From Corynebacterium sp. (GTDB lineage Bacteria > Actinomycetota > Actinomycetes > Mycobacteriales > Mycobacteriaceae), in the NCBI RefSeq assembly GCF_030532965.1, contig NZ_JAUNKC010000006.1, forward strand, positions 58,798 to 122,797: a DNA stretch of 64,000 nt, given 5' to 3'. The stretch's first letter is position 1; every line of letters starts with the position of its first letter. Below are positions 8,843 through 17,970 of this stretch, piece after piece. The position numbers and the translations under genes are program-made. Below the pieces are notes generated by a model. The model saw nothing but the letters and a program-made list of their open reading frames with translations, was not told the DNA's origin and searched no databases.

Positions 8843-10030
8843 TTAAAGCTCTACGGCGTTTTCGATACGCTCCCGGTTGCGCTCCTCTTCCCATGCTTCA
8901 ATGCGGATTCGGAAGAGCTTCTCAATGGCCTTGTATTCGTTGACCCATTGGGTTTTTTCTTCAGGCTGTAGGTTGTGTTCACTTGCCCAAATCTTCACCG
9001 CTGGCAGAAGCTCGGCGATACGGCCTTCCCAATCTGCGACGCGAACACCGTAACCGGTGGTGGTGCGGAAGATGGTGATGCTACGCGGGTGGCTTGCGAT
9101 GTTGGCGACGTACATCAGGTGAGTGGAATTGAGGATTTCGGCATTGGAGGACACCTCAGCGCTGCCGTAGATTTCTGCGTTTCCGGAAACAATCGCGGAG
9201 CCTTCGACCACGGCGGCACCGTAGACGTGCGCGTTTCCTGCGATACGGGCTTGGCCGTGAACCCAGGCGTTGCCGGAGATATTGGCCTGGCCGTAGATTT
9301 CAGCCTTACCGTACACCTCGGCGTTGTCTAGCACGTGTGCGTCGCCCCGGACAACAGCCCGGTCGTAGACTTTGGCGTTGTCGTAGATGCGAGCATCATC
9401 AGCGATGAGTGCGTCGCCGTAGACCCGCGCGGTGCCCTGCACCCAGGCGTCGTTAGAGACCCAGGCGTTGTCGGCGAGGTTTTCGATGCTTTCGACCCAG
9501 CCGCCCAGATCGCCAGCCAGGACGTCGTGCTGCGGGATGTCCTGGGTGGCCCGGATACGGTGCAGACGCCGTCCTTCGAAGGTGACCGTGGTTTCCTGGG
9601 TCAGCTCGAAATGCCGCTTAGATTGTGGCTGTGCCTCTGGTGCCTTAGGTGCCGGGGCAGGTGTGCTCGGCACGGTTGCCCGTGGCGTTGTTGGGGCGGG
9701 AGGCGTTGCGGGTTTCGCGGCAGGTTGAGTCATTGGGGTTTGGGGTTGCTGCGGGGTGGCGGCGGTAGGTCGTTGCGTGGGGGCGGTGGCAGCTGCGGCT
9801 GGCTTGGCTGCAGGGTGTGTGCTCGACCGTGCGGTTTCGGAGCTTGCTCCTGATGCAGTGCCGGTTGCTGGCTTCTCAGGGGTGCTCTTGTTCGCTTGAT
9901 CCGCCCACCGGGTGTCGGAGTGCTTAGTTGCTTCGGAATCGAGCCACACGACGGTGTCGTCGGATTTCGCGGCGTGGGTGCCGGGGCGCTGTGGCAGGGA
10001 TGATTCTGTGTTGCGTTCTGGATTGCTCAT
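8843..10030 (-). CDS. Left-handed beta-helix (hexapeptide-like) repeat protein with Pro/Ala linker
   Basis: 395 aa from the ATG at 10030 (MSNPERNTE); a TTG at 10063 in the same frame is less likely. Residues 1-45 are polar, 45-145 are a Pro/Ala/Thr low-complexity linker, then comes a short strand region (RRLHRIRATQDI) and GDLGGWVES, a signature of phage and YdcK-like proteins. About 16 near-identical short units follow (pattern x-NAxVxG, e.g. DNAWVSN, GDALIAD, GNAHVYG), one coil step each, as in left-handed beta-helices. The C-terminal 85 residues are charged and helical (KAIEKLFRIRIEAWEEERNRER). No signal peptide. No acyltransferase residues are evident, so an enzymatic role should not be assumed. 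The repeats suggest a structural or binding scaffold; family relatives occur in prophages and enterobacteria. Flanked by an AT-rich upstream gap and a strong terminator: a self-contained accessory unit. Confidence 0.8.
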   Translation of the reverse strand: MSNPERNTESSLPQRPGTHAAKSDDTVVWLDSEATKHSDTRWADQANKSTPEKPATGTASGASSETARSSTHPAAKPAAAATAPTQRPTAATPQQPQTPMTQPAAKPATPPAPTTPRATVPSTPAPAPKAPEAQPQSKRHFELTQETTVTFEGRRLHRIRATQDIPQHDVLAGDLGGWVESIENLADNAWVSNDAWVQGTARVYGDALIADDARIYDNAKVYDRAVVRGDAHVLDNAEVYGKAEIYGQANISGNAWVHGQARIAGNAHVYGAAVVEGSAIVSGNAEIYGSAEVSSNAEILNSTHLMYVANIASHPRSITIFRTTTGYGVRVADWEGRIAELLPAVKIWASEHNLQPEEKTQWVNEYKAIEKLFRIRIEAWEEERNRERIENAVEL

Positions 10031-10348
10031 TATTTTCTTCAGTCTTTTTTCTAGGTTGTGCAACTTCCTCGTTGCCGGTGGGCTACTCGGTTCTGTGCTT
10101 GATGATATGACATTAGGTTGATAAATGGCACATTATTTGGCTGTCTAGCCTATGAGTTTTAGTTAATTTTCTTGTTATATATTTTTATATTCCACGACTC
10201 AATATTCACATAGCATTTGTGACATTTTAGCGGCTAGGCAAGTAAAACGCGATTTATTGACGGTTTTATTTTCTAAGGATTTTCTCGTTTATATGCAGCA
10301 AATATGCGTTTCTGCTGTGAAAATAGGGGTATATCGGGTGTGCTATTT
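10031..10348. other. AT-rich intergenic stretch upstream of the beta-helix gene
   Basis: About 318 bp, clearly richer in A/T than its neighbours, especially 10110-10340 (runs such as TTATATATTTTTATATT). It must hold the promoter of the minus-strand beta-helix gene. No open frame or RNA gene was recognised. Such composition is often bound by xenogeneic silencers of the Lsr2/CgpS kind in corynebacteria; that is inference. Confidence 0.5.
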
Positions 10349-11131
10349 TTAACCATTAGGGGTTGACAAAAGTGTAGCGATTCTGATACTTCCGATGCGC
10401 CAGGGAGTGGTTTGGGCGGTTTCGGCGGTCCTTCGCCAAAAGGCTTCGGTGGTTTCGGTGAGCTTTTCGACGGCCCCAATAGCGTCCTGATTGTTAGTCA
10501 AAGGTTGGTCTGGAGGCAGGATATCGCTTGGAATCTGATACCCGGCCGGGATCGCGGGTGGATTGGCAGCCGTGGTGAGGTTTTCTGTCAGCGCCGCCAA
10601 GACTTTTTCGTGCTGATCTTCAAGATCATCCAACCGGTCGCGGGTGGGGTTATCGGCAAAGGCGCGGATGGTGCCGATCGTGTACAGAACACCCAATTCG
10701 CGTTCGATGGCTGATGCTACTGCGGATTTGTCGGCGGTGGCTGATGCACCGGTGTCTTCAATGAAGGAGGTGAAGTCAATGCCGTCGAAAAGCTGCGAGG
10801 GGCGCTCAGGGGTTGGGGTCAAGGCGTAGGTTTGGCTGTAGACCTCGACAACAACGGGTAGGGATTCTTGGGGAACCTGCGACAATTGTTCTTCAATTCC
10901 GGCGGTTCCGGGGTTCGCGACTGGGATGGGGGATTTATTAGGATCGCAGGATTCGGGGACGCTTCCGTCTTCAAAATGGCCACAAAGCCGGGTAATTTCA
11001 GCCAGCACTGGTTCTTTTAATGAATCGGAAGTTTGCTTATAGATGCTGGTTAAGGCCGGATCTGGTTCGGGTGCCGCGCAGCCGGAAAGGGTTAAAAGTA
11101 CCATGCCGCAAATAAACAAACGTCGAGTCAT
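10349..11131 (-). CDS. DUF4439 domain lipoprotein
   Basis: 260 aa from the ATG at 11131. The signal peptide is MTRRLFICGMVLLTLSGC with lipobox TLSGC, so a lipid-anchored exoprotein is predicted. The mature part is Ala/Pro-rich and helical; residues about 130-235 contain the ferritin-like DUF4439 segment ([19 protein letters not shown], then a long DDLEDQHEKVLAALTENL helix). The function of the family is unknown. In mycobacteria a DUF4439 gene (Rv2843) likewise neighbours rimP, which supports the call. It diverges from rimP with only 19 bp between start codons, so the two promoters must overlap the coding regions. The longer frame to 11413 runs over rimP and is an artefact. Confidence 0.78.
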   Translation of the reverse strand: MTRRLFICGMVLLTLSGCAAPEPDPALTSIYKQTSDSLKEPVLAEITRLCGHFEDGSVPESCDPNKSPIPVANPGTAGIEEQLSQVPQESLPVVVEVYSQTYALTPTPERPSQLFDGIDFTSFIEDTGASATADKSAVASAIERELGVLYTIGTIRAFADNPTRDRLDDLEDQHEKVLAALTENLTTAANPPAIPAGYQIPSDILPPDQPLTNNQDAIGAVEKLTETTEAFWRRTAETAQTTPWRIGSIRIATLLSTPNG

Positions 11132-11150
11132 GTCGGCTAATTGTACTAGC

Positions 11151-11696
11151 ATGGCGGACATGGCTTTTCCTTCTGTCGAAACACTAACCACACTTGTGGC
11201 CCCCATCGTCGCTGAGCATGGCCTCGACCTAGAGCGGCTGCGTACAACGCGGGCGGGCAAAAAGTCGGTGGTAGCTATCGCGGTTGATGGTGACGATCGC
11301 CCAGGATCGGAAGTATTGGAGAAAATCACGCAACAAATCTCCGCCTGTTTCGACGAGGAAGAAGAAACAGGCAATCTCAATTTCGGTCCAGGATATACCT
11401 TGGAGGTCAGCACCCCGGGCCTGGATAGTCCGCTTACTCATCCGCGTCATTGGCGTAGGCAGCGTGGCCGGTTGGTTACGATAACCGAGGAAGGAAAGAA
11501 ACGCACTGTTCGCGTGGGTGCGCTCAATGACGATGAGACTGCTGTTGCCGTTATCTCTAAGAACGGGAAGAAACTAGTTGTCGAGTCCATTCAATTAGCC
11601 AATCACCCAGAAGCAATGGTAGAAATTGAGTTCGCTACTCCTGCGGCCGACGAACTCGAATTGGCTGCAGCTACCTACGACGATGTTGTGCGCTAA
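11151..11696 (+). CDS. rimP: Ribosome maturation factor RimP
   Basis: 181 aa. RimP binds the 30S subunit precursor and promotes 16S processing and S12 loading. Family marks: VAPIVAEHGLDLERLRTTRAGKK (split here for length), GSEVLEKITQQIS, and the YTLEVSTPGLDSPLTHPRHW block that joins the two domains; the C-terminal part (about 95-175) is the SH3-like barrel. The start is ATG 11151 or ATG 11160; no Shine-Dalgarno precedes either, and a TAATTG seven bases upstream could be a -10 for a leaderless transcript. First gene of the rimP-nusA-ylxR-infB-rbfA cluster, whose order is conserved across bacteria. nusA follows after 25 bp. Confidence 0.92.
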   Translation: MADMAFPSVETLTTLVAPIVAEHGLDLERLRTTRAGKKSVVAIAVDGDDRPGSEVLEKITQQISACFDEEEETGNLNFGPGYTLEVSTPGLDSPLTHPRHWRRQRGRLVTITEEGKKRTVRVGALNDDETAVAVISKNGKKLVVESIQLANHPEAMVEIEFATPAADELELAAATYDDVVR

Positions 11697-11721
11697 CGCA
11701 TAGCGAGAGGAACACTAACAA

Positions 11722-12720
11722 GTGAATATTGATGTCCAAGCACTGAAAAATATTGAGGCCGAAAAAGGGATTCCGGTTAGGGAATTAACTGAAACCATCG
11801 CCGGTGCTTTGATGTTTGCCTACCGAGAGTTCAAAGACGCTCCGGCTGAAGAAGGCACCAAAGCCCGTGTTGATATCGATATTGCAACCGGCAAGGTTGC
11901 GGTCATTGTCAGTGAGCTTGACGACGAAGGAAACGTCGTCACCGAATACGACGACACGCCTGCTAATTTCGACCGCATTGGGGCATCAACCGTGCGCGAT
12001 TCCATCGTGAAGCGGCTGCGGGAAGCAGAGACCCGCCAAGCATACGATGCCTATTCCGAATATGAAGGGCGAGTAGTTTCGGGCATTGTTCAAGCAGATG
12101 TTTACGCCAACGAACGCGGAATCGTCATCGTTCATTTGGGAACCGAAGCCGACGGGCAAGACGGTGTACTTCTGCCCGCCGAGCAACTGCCCGGGGAAAA
12201 ACTCAAACACGGCGACCGGGTGAAGTCCTACGTGGTCGGTGTCAATAACGCGGGTCGCAATCTCAATATCAACCTTTCCCGTACTCACCCAGAACTCGTC
12301 CGTAAACTGTTCGAATTGGAAATCCCGGAAGTAGCTGACGGTTCTGTCGAGATCGTTTCCATCGCACGCGAAGCAGGCCACCGATCAAAAGTCGCGGTTC
12401 GGGCGACAGCGAAGGGTCTCAATGCCAAGGGGGCCTGCATCGGGCCACGCGGTCAGCGGGTGAATAACATTATGAAGGAACTGGGCGGTGAGAAGATCGA
12501 CATCATCGATTTCTCCGAAGACCCAGCCGCCTATGTGGGTAACGCATTGGCGCCGTCGAAGGTGGTGCACGTAGAGATTGTCGACCTGGAAGCGCAAACC
12601 GCTCGGGTGACTGTTCCTGATTATCAACTGTCCTTGGCCATTGGTAAAGAGGGACAAAATGCTCGTCTGGCAGCCCGGTTAACGGGCTGGAAAATCGACA
12701 TCCGATCGGATGCCGCGTAA
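11722..12720 (+). CDS. nusA: Transcription termination/antitermination protein NusA
   Basis: 332 aa, GTG start preceded by GAGAGGA. NusA binds RNA polymerase and the nascent RNA and controls pausing, termination and antitermination. Order of domains: N-terminal RNAP-binding domain (about 1-110), S1 domain (YEGRVVSGIVQADVY onward, about 115-185), KH1 (about 200-270, with KGACIGPRGQRVNNI) and KH2 (about 270-332, ending LSLAIGKEGQNARLAARLTGW). The acidic C-terminal repeats of E. coli NusA are absent, as is usual in actinobacteria. One ATTGGGG word falls at 11977. Confidence 0.96.
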   Translation: MNIDVQALKNIEAEKGIPVRELTETIAGALMFAYREFKDAPAEEGTKARVDIDIATGKVAVIVSELDDEGNVVTEYDDTPANFDRIGASTVRDSIVKRLREAETRQAYDAYSEYEGRVVSGIVQADVYANERGIVIVHLGTEADGQDGVLLPAEQLPGEKLKHGDRVKSYVVGVNNAGRNLNINLSRTHPELVRKLFELEIPEVADGSVEIVSIAREAGHRSKVAVRATAKGLNAKGACIGPRGQRVNNIMKELGGEKIDIIDFSEDPAAYVGNALAPSKVVHVEIVDLEAQTARVTVPDYQLSLAIGKEGQNARLAARLTGWKIDIRSDAA

Positions 12721-12841
12721 ACATTCGGGTTTCAAATTAACTTTTGCACTGTCATTTAAGCTAAGCTTGTCAAGGCTTAAAAGTCTCGAGTGAATTGCCA
12801 ATAGGCAAAATAGCGGCAGAAGTTGATCATGAAGGAGCCGG

Positions 12842-13195
12842 ATGGGTAGTAACGGGTCGAGTGTGTCGTCGAAAAGCACAACGAAACATCGCCGTCCCAT
12901 CCGAATCCGAACCTGTATCGCTCATAAAACTCGACACCACGACAGCCAATTACTGCGGGTTGTGGCGGCACAACCGGAATCGGCAGAGATCGTTCTTGTT
13001 CCCGATCCTAACCGCAGTCTCGGCGGGCGTGGTTGTTGGATCACCCCCACTCTCGAGGCGGTTGAGCTAGCAGAAAAGCGCAACGCATTTCGTCGTGCGC
13101 TTAGGGTGTCTGCTCAGGTAGACACCGGTCCTGTACGTAAGTACCTCGCAGCGAATCCGCTGGACCTAGAGAAAAGAAAGAAGACCGAACACTGA
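12842..13195 (+). CDS. ylxR: YlxR family RNA-binding protein (DUF448)
   Basis: 117 aa, ATG with AAGGAG six bases upstream. A small basic protein between nusA and infB, the standard position. Marks: PIRIRTCIAHKTRH (the family has RTCxxCR; here the second Cys is replaced by His) and VPDPNRSLGGRGCWITP. In other bacteria YlxR acts as a nucleoid-associated or RNase P-linked regulator; the role here is not settled. A GCTTTTCGACG copy (12867, reverse) lies in the N-terminal extension, encoding SSKST. Confidence 0.85.
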   Translation: MGSNGSSVSSKSTTKHRRPIRIRTCIAHKTRHHDSQLLRVVAAQPESAEIVLVPDPNRSLGGRGCWITPTLEAVELAEKRNAFRRALRVSAQVDTGPVRKYLAANPLDLEKRKKTEH

Positions 13196-13258
13196 TGAGC
13201 CTACGATGAAGCATCAGCGATGAACGTCCACATCAACCAGGTGGAAAACCGCATCTAG

Positions 13259-13274
13259 GCCCGGAAATCCGGGC
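13259..13274 (+). other. Small GC hairpin in the infB leader
   Basis: GCCCGG / CCGGGC with loop AAAT, 37 bases upstream of the infB start. No U tract follows. It could be an attenuating or stabilising structure between ylxR and infB. Confidence 0.45.
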
Positions 13275-13311
13275 ACGATGCCGCTTTTCACCGAAGAACA
13301 CAAGGAGAAAA

Positions 13312-16182
13312 GTGCCCGGAAAGCTACGCGTACACGAGCTAGCAAAACAACTCGGCGTAACCAGTAAAGAACTACTAGCCACTTTGAAAGAAAAGGGCGA
13401 GTTCGTTAAAACCGCATCCTCCACCATTGAACCGCCAGTGGTGAAGCGGATGAAGGAACACTACGCCTCGCTAGGGATCACCCCGGCAGACGAAGCACCG
13501 AAAGAAAAAGAACCCGCCAAAGCTGCAGGAGCCCCTAAACCAGGTGCCCCGAAGCCCGGCGCTCAGGCAGCCGCAAAGCCAGCTGCACCCAAGCCAGCTG
13601 CACAAGCAGCGAAACCTGCCCCAGCACAGGCAGCCAAGCCTGCCGGACCAAAACCCGGACAAGCAAAGCCTGCTGCACAGGCAGCGAAACCAGGTCCAAA
13701 GCCTGGACCAGCACAAGCGGCAAAGCCTGCCGCAACTAAGCCACAAACGCCTGCTTTCAGTGGCTCGGAAAAGCCTGCAGCCCCGAAGCCTGGTGGTTCC
13801 GCACCAACCCCTGGGGCGATGCCACGACCACAGGCGAAGCCAGGACCGAAGCCTGGCGCACGCGCGCCACGTGTGGCGAATAACCCATTCTCCACTGGCG
13901 GCGAACAGCGTCCTGCACCACGCCCGGGTGGTGGGCGGCCAGGCGGCCCAGCCCGTGGTCAAGGCGGAAGTCAGGAACGTGGGCCACGCCCAGGTGGCGC
14001 TGGTCGCGGTCGGGGTGGCCAAGGCGAATCTCGCGGAGATCGGGCTCCACGGCCGCAAGGACAATCAGCACAGGCCGGTTCCGATCGGCAGGGTGGCGGA
14101 CGTAGGCCTTCGCCTGCGATGATGCCAAGTCAGCCGAGCCCAGGGCAGATGCCAAGCCGGGCCAATGGTGGACGCGGTCGCGGCGGCGCTGGCCCAGAAT
14201 CTAAGGGTGGCGGCTTCGGCGGTCGCGGCGGCGGAGCAGGCCGCGGCGGTCGGCGCGGCGGAACCGCAGGTGCATTCGGTCGTCCGGGTGGCGCGCCGCG
14301 TAAAGGCCGCAAGTCGAAGCGGCAGAAGCGTAACGAGTACGAGGCAATGCAGGCTCCAAACGTCATCGGTGGCGTGCGGCTTCCAGACGGTGGCGGCGCA
14401 ACTGTACGGTTGGCGCGCGGCGCATCGCTGTCCGATTTCGCCGATAAGATCGGCGCGGAGTCCGCAGCACTGGTGCAGGCACTGTTTAACCTCGGTGAAA
14501 TGGTGACCGCCACCGCATCGGTTTCGGAAGAAACCTTGATGTTGCTGGGCGACGAAATGAACTACGTGGTTGAAGTCGTGTCGCCCGAAGACGAGGACCG
14601 TGAATTGCTGGAGTCCTTCGACCTTCAATTCGGTGAAGACGCCGGCACAGAGGAAGACCTCGAGTCTCGGCCACCGGTGGTTACCGTCATGGGTCACGTT
14701 GACCACGGTAAGACCCGGTTGCTGGACACGATCCGTAAGGCCAACGTTGGTTCTGGTGAAGCTGGTGGTATCACCCAGGGAATCGGTGCCTACCAGGTGA
14801 AAGTGACGGTCGACGACGAGTCGCGCACGATCACATTCCTGGATACCCCAGGTCACGAGGCCTTCACCGCTATGCGTGCCCGTGGTGCTAAATCCACCGA
14901 CATCGCGGTTCTGGTAGTTGCTGCCGACGACGGCGTAATGCCACAGACGGTGGAAGCCATTAACCACGCTAAGGCTGCCGATGTACCGATCGTGGTTGCC
15001 GTGAACAAGATCGATAAGCCAGGTGCGTCCCCAGATAAGATCCGGGGCCAGTTGACCGAATACGGTTTGATTCCGGAAGAATACGGTGGCGACACCATGT
15101 TCGTGGACATCTCTGCTAAGCAGAACATCAATATCGATGGCCTGCTTACCGCAGTGACTTTGACCGCAGACGCGGCGTTGGATCTTCGCGCTAACCCAGA
15201 CATGGCGGCTCAAGGTGTAGCCATCGAAGCACACCTTGACCGAGGCCGCGGTCCGGTGGCAACCGTTATCGTCCAGCGTGGTACCTTACGGGTTGGCGAT
15301 TCCATTGTTGCTGGCGACACCTTCGGCCGCGTGCGTCGCATGGTTGACGAATACGGCAACGACGTTAAGGAAGCTGGCCCATCACGGCCGGTTCAGGTGC
15401 AAGGCCTCAACGGCGTGCCAGGTGCTGGCGATAACCTGCTGGTGGTTGAAGACGACCGCGTGGCTCGCCAGATTGCTAACCAGCGCAACGCCCGTAAGCG
15501 CAATGCCTTGGCGGCTCGCACCCATAAGCGTGTCTCCTTGGAAGACCTCGATGCGGTGTTGAAGGAACAGTCCACCCTCAACCTCATTATCAAGGGCGAT
15601 AATGCCGGTTCGGTGGAAGCTCTGGAAGAGGCATTGCTGAAGATCAATGTTGACGATGAGGTTCAGCTGAACATCATCGACCGGGGTGTCGGTGCCGTTA
15701 CTCAGACCAACGTGTCGTTGGCTGCAGCTTCCGATGCTGTCATCATTGCCTTCAACGTTCGCGCGGAAGGTAAGGCTACTGAGGAAGCAAATTCCGAGGG
15801 CGTCGATGTACGGTACTACACCGTCATTTACCGTGCGATTGAAGAAGTAGAGGCAGCGTTGCGCGGCATGCTCAAGCCGATCTTCGAAGAACGCGAAGTC
15901 GGTAAGGCTGAGATCCGTGCTATCTTCAAGGCCTCCGCAGTCGGCCTCATCGCTGGTTGTAAGGTCGACGAAGGCAAGGTGCGTCGTGGTGCATCTATCA
16001 GGCTGGTCCGCGACGGAAACGTCGTGGCAGCTGACGCAACTATCAACTCGTTGCGTCGGGAAAAGGACGATGTCACTGAGGTTACGGCTGGTTACGAATG
16101 CGGTATGGTTCTGTCCTACCCAGACATTCAAGTCGGCGACATCATTGAGGTGTTTGAACAAGTCGAGGTACCTCGTACCTAA
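13312..16182 (+). CDS. infB: Translation initiation factor IF-2
   Basis: 956 aa, GTG start with AAGGAG five bases upstream. GTPase that delivers fMet-tRNA to the 30S subunit and joins the 50S. The N-terminal IF2N helix domain ([15 protein letters not shown]) is followed by a long Lys/Ala/Pro linker (about 65-190) and an Arg/Gly-rich stretch (about 190-335), both low complexity. The G domain begins near 455: GHVDHGKT (about 461-468), switch region [26 protein letters not shown]. Domains II, III and C2 complete the protein to [11 protein letters not shown]. The basic/Gly-rich linker is typical of actinobacteria. The terminator-like hairpin at 16213 separates it from rbfA. Confidence 0.97.
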   Translation: MPGKLRVHELAKQLGVTSKELLATLKEKGEFVKTASSTIEPPVVKRMKEHYASLGITPADEAPKEKEPAKAAGAPKPGAPKPGAQAAAKPAAPKPAAQAAKPAPAQAAKPAGPKPGQAKPAAQAAKPGPKPGPAQAAKPAATKPQTPAFSGSEKPAAPKPGGSAPTPGAMPRPQAKPGPKPGARAPRVANNPFSTGGEQRPAPRPGGGRPGGPARGQGGSQERGPRPGGAGRGRGGQGESRGDRAPRPQGQSAQAGSDRQGGGRRPSPAMMPSQPSPGQMPSRANGGRGRGGAGPESKGGGFGGRGGGAGRGGRRGGTAGAFGRPGGAPRKGRKSKRQKRNEYEAMQAPNVIGGVRLPDGGGATVRLARGASLSDFADKIGAESAALVQALFNLGEMVTATASVSEETLMLLGDEMNYVVEVVSPEDEDRELLESFDLQFGEDAGTEEDLESRPPVVTVMGHVDHGKTRLLDTIRKANVGSGEAGGITQGIGAYQVKVTVDDESRTITFLDTPGHEAFTAMRARGAKSTDIAVLVVAADDGVMPQTVEAINHAKAADVPIVVAVNKIDKPGASPDKIRGQLTEYGLIPEEYGGDTMFVDISAKQNINIDGLLTAVTLTADAALDLRANPDMAAQGVAIEAHLDRGRGPVATVIVQRGTLRVGDSIVAGDTFGRVRRMVDEYGNDVKEAGPSRPVQVQGLNGVPGAGDNLLVVEDDRVARQIANQRNARKRNALAARTHKRVSLEDLDAVLKEQSTLNLIIKGDNAGSVEALEEALLKINVDDEVQLNIIDRGVGAVTQTNVSLAAASDAVIIAFNVRAEGKATEEANSEGVDVRYYTVIYRAIEEVEAALRGMLKPIFEEREVGKAEIRAIFKASAVGLIAGCKVDEGKVRRGASIRLVRDGNVVAADATINSLRREKDDVTEVTAGYECGMVLSYPDIQVGDIIEVFEQVEVPRT

Positions 16183-16212
16183 CTGCCACACGCAGTAAAT
16201 CGTCGTTGAAAA

Positions 16213-16245
16213 TGGCCCCACCTGATCGTTGTTAGGTTGGGGCCA
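16213..16245 (+). terminator. Terminator-like hairpin after infB
   Basis: TGGCCCCA-CCT / AGG-TTGGGGCCA with one bulge and a 10-nt loop, followed by ATTTA. It lies 31 bases past the infB stop; rbfA then has its own upstream AT-rich promoter region (candidate -10 TAAACT at 16274-16279). Confidence 0.65.
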
Positions 16246-16371
16246 ATTTACGCCCTCAGTAGTGGAAAACGCCTAAACTTTTTAGAGTGAAAACACTACG
16301 ATTTTAAAGAAAGAACCAAAAATATAAGCGTGCATTCTTCTGCGATGCACTTTTCAAGGAGAGAAAAACTC

Positions 16372-16824
16372 ATGGCTGATCCCGCACGCGCCCAACGAAT
16401 GGCGAAGCGAATCTTGCACATCGTGGCTTCTGCTATCGAACGGGAAATTAAAGACCCCCGTCTGCAATTTGTCACGATTACAGACTGTCGGGTTACGGGT
16501 GACTTGCATGATGCAACGGTATTTTACACAGTGCGCGGCATGCAGCTTTCCGACGAGCCCGATGTGGAAGCCGCAGCTGAAGGCTTGCGCCGAAGCAGTG
16601 GACAGCTGCGTCGCATAGTCGGCGAGCAACTAAGCGTCCGGTTCACCCCGACGTTGAGTTTCGAATTAGACACCGTGCCGGAAACATCCGCCCGGATGGA
16701 AGACTTATTGGCACGTGCCCGGCAACGTGACGCGGAACTTGCAGAGTTACGCAAAAATGCGACCCCAGCCGGGGACGCAAACCCCTATAAAACTGATGTT
16801 TCAGCTGAGGAAGACAACCGCTAG
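16372..16824 (+). CDS. rbfA: 30S ribosome-binding factor A
   Basis: 150 aa. Cold-shock associated factor needed for 16S 5'-end maturation. KH-like fold; marks are [54 protein letters not shown] and [21 protein letters not shown] at 16372 chosen for the AAGGAGAG eight bases upstream; the GTG at 16330 in the same frame is weaker. The nrnA gene follows 32 bp downstream, as in mycobacteria. Confidence 0.94.
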   Translation: MADPARAQRMAKRILHIVASAIEREIKDPRLQFVTITDCRVTGDLHDATVFYTVRGMQLSDEPDVEAAAEGLRRSSGQLRRIVGEQLSVRFTPTLSFELDTVPETSARMEDLLARARQRDAELAELRKNATPAGDANPYKTDVSAEEDNR

Positions 16825-16856
16825 TTGAAATCTTGTAACGCATTAAAGAGGTCGCG

Positions 16857-17888
16857 ATGGAATTTCCGTCATATCTGGGCGCAGTGCCAATCCTTAAGCC
16901 GCTGTCGGCAGTGGATACATCAGATTGGGCGGAAGCGACCGCTAAAGTGCATGAACATTCCTCGTTCTGTGTCGTTGGCCATCACACCCCGGACGCCGAT
17001 GCCATCGGATCGGTGACCGCGTTGGTGAAGGCCTTAGAATCCTTGGATAAAACCGCCATTGGGGTTATAGGCCAGACCGAGCCGATCGATTCAGCGTTAA
17101 TGACAATTCCCGGTGCGGATCACATCCAATTGATTGACGGCGACCTGCCGGAATGTGAAGTCATCATCGTGGTGGATTGTGGTTCAGCCTCACGGTTGGG
17201 GACTGTTGCTGATCCAGTGGTGGCTCGGATGTCGGACGTGATTTTGATTGATCATCATGCCTCCAATCCTGGTTGCGCCGGTGTTAATCTGATTGATTAT
17301 CGTGCGGAATCCACCACGACGATAATTTGGCAGTGGCTAAGGGCGTTGGATGTCGCAATAGACAGGGACATAGCGCACGGTTTGTATGCAGGCCTGCTCA
17401 CAGATACTCAAGGGTTCCGGTGGGGGCGTCCGGTCATGCACGAAATGGCGAAGCAATTGGTTGACACGGGCCTCGATATCCGCGCCATCGGCAACCAATT
17501 ATTCGGCGGATTCTCGGTAACCGATTTAAAGGTGATTGGTACTGTTTTATCCCAATTATCCGTGGTGCATTCGAGATGCCACACCATTGTGGTGGCGGAA
17601 ATTAGCAATGACAAGGTTCAGCAAGCATCCATCGGTGCGGTGGAGTCAATCGCCGAGATGATTAAAGGCATTGAAGAAGCCGATATTTGCGTGGTGATTA
17701 AGGAATATGAACCTGGCCTGAACGGCGTTAGCCTGCGTTCGGATACGGTCGATGTTTCGACGCTTGCTCAGGCATTGGGCGGCGGCGGACATTTGCGTTC
17801 CGCTGGATTCAGGTTGGAGGCACCCGCGAGCCATATCATTCGCTTGATTGTCGAACAGGCTTCCCAGTTTTGTTCTGTGCTTCCGTAA
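16857..17888 (+). CDS. nrnA: DHH/DHHA1 bifunctional oligoribonuclease and PAP phosphatase
   Basis: 343 aa, ATG with AGAGG upstream. Degrades nanoRNA and dephosphorylates 3'-phosphoadenosine 5'-phosphate; the mycobacterial homologue (Rv2837c) also hydrolyses cyclic dinucleotides. The metal site is visible as GHHTPDADAIGS (DxD), VVDCGSASRLG, and DHHASNPGCAGVNL; the DHHA1 substrate-binding end is GGGGHLRSAGFRL. Cytoplasmic. Its place between rbfA and the DinF-type transporter matches the conserved actinobacterial order. Confidence 0.93.
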   Translation: MEFPSYLGAVPILKPLSAVDTSDWAEATAKVHEHSSFCVVGHHTPDADAIGSVTALVKALESLDKTAIGVIGQTEPIDSALMTIPGADHIQLIDGDLPECEVIIVVDCGSASRLGTVADPVVARMSDVILIDHHASNPGCAGVNLIDYRAESTTTIIWQWLRALDVAIDRDIAHGLYAGLLTDTQGFRWGRPVMHEMAKQLVDTGLDIRAIGNQLFGGFSVTDLKVIGTVLSQLSVVHSRCHTIVVAEISNDKVQQASIGAVESIAEMIKGIEEADICVVIKEYEPGLNGVSLRSDTVDVSTLAQALGGGGHLRSAGFRLEAPASHIIRLIVEQASQFCSVLP

Positions 17889-17970
17889 GATGGCTGAATT
17901 GATACCTTAAGCGGAGGGTTTCAGGTATTGAACTGCCTGTTTTTAACGCGCATATTGTGAAAGGACCTGA

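Noticed and set aside
9335-9853. Plus-strand Trp/Gly/Arg-rich frame opposite the beta-helix gene
   Set aside because: The Gly/Leu/Arg pattern is the antisense reading of the Pro/Ala linker codons.
8843-10030. Calling the beta-helix protein a hexapeptide acyltransferase
   Set aside because: Repeats look right for the fold, but no catalytic His in a loop between coils and no C-terminal capping pattern of that enzyme family were seen.
10363-10391. TTGACA-N17-GATACT, a good promoter inside the 3' end of the DUF4439 gene, facing antisense
   Set aside because: No gene or RNA on the plus strand follows it that I can support; a single match of this kind is expected by chance in 64 kb.
14065-15234. 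Long minus-strand frame opposite infB
   Set aside because: Antisense to a certain gene; composition is that of a mirrored codon frame and no family motif appears.
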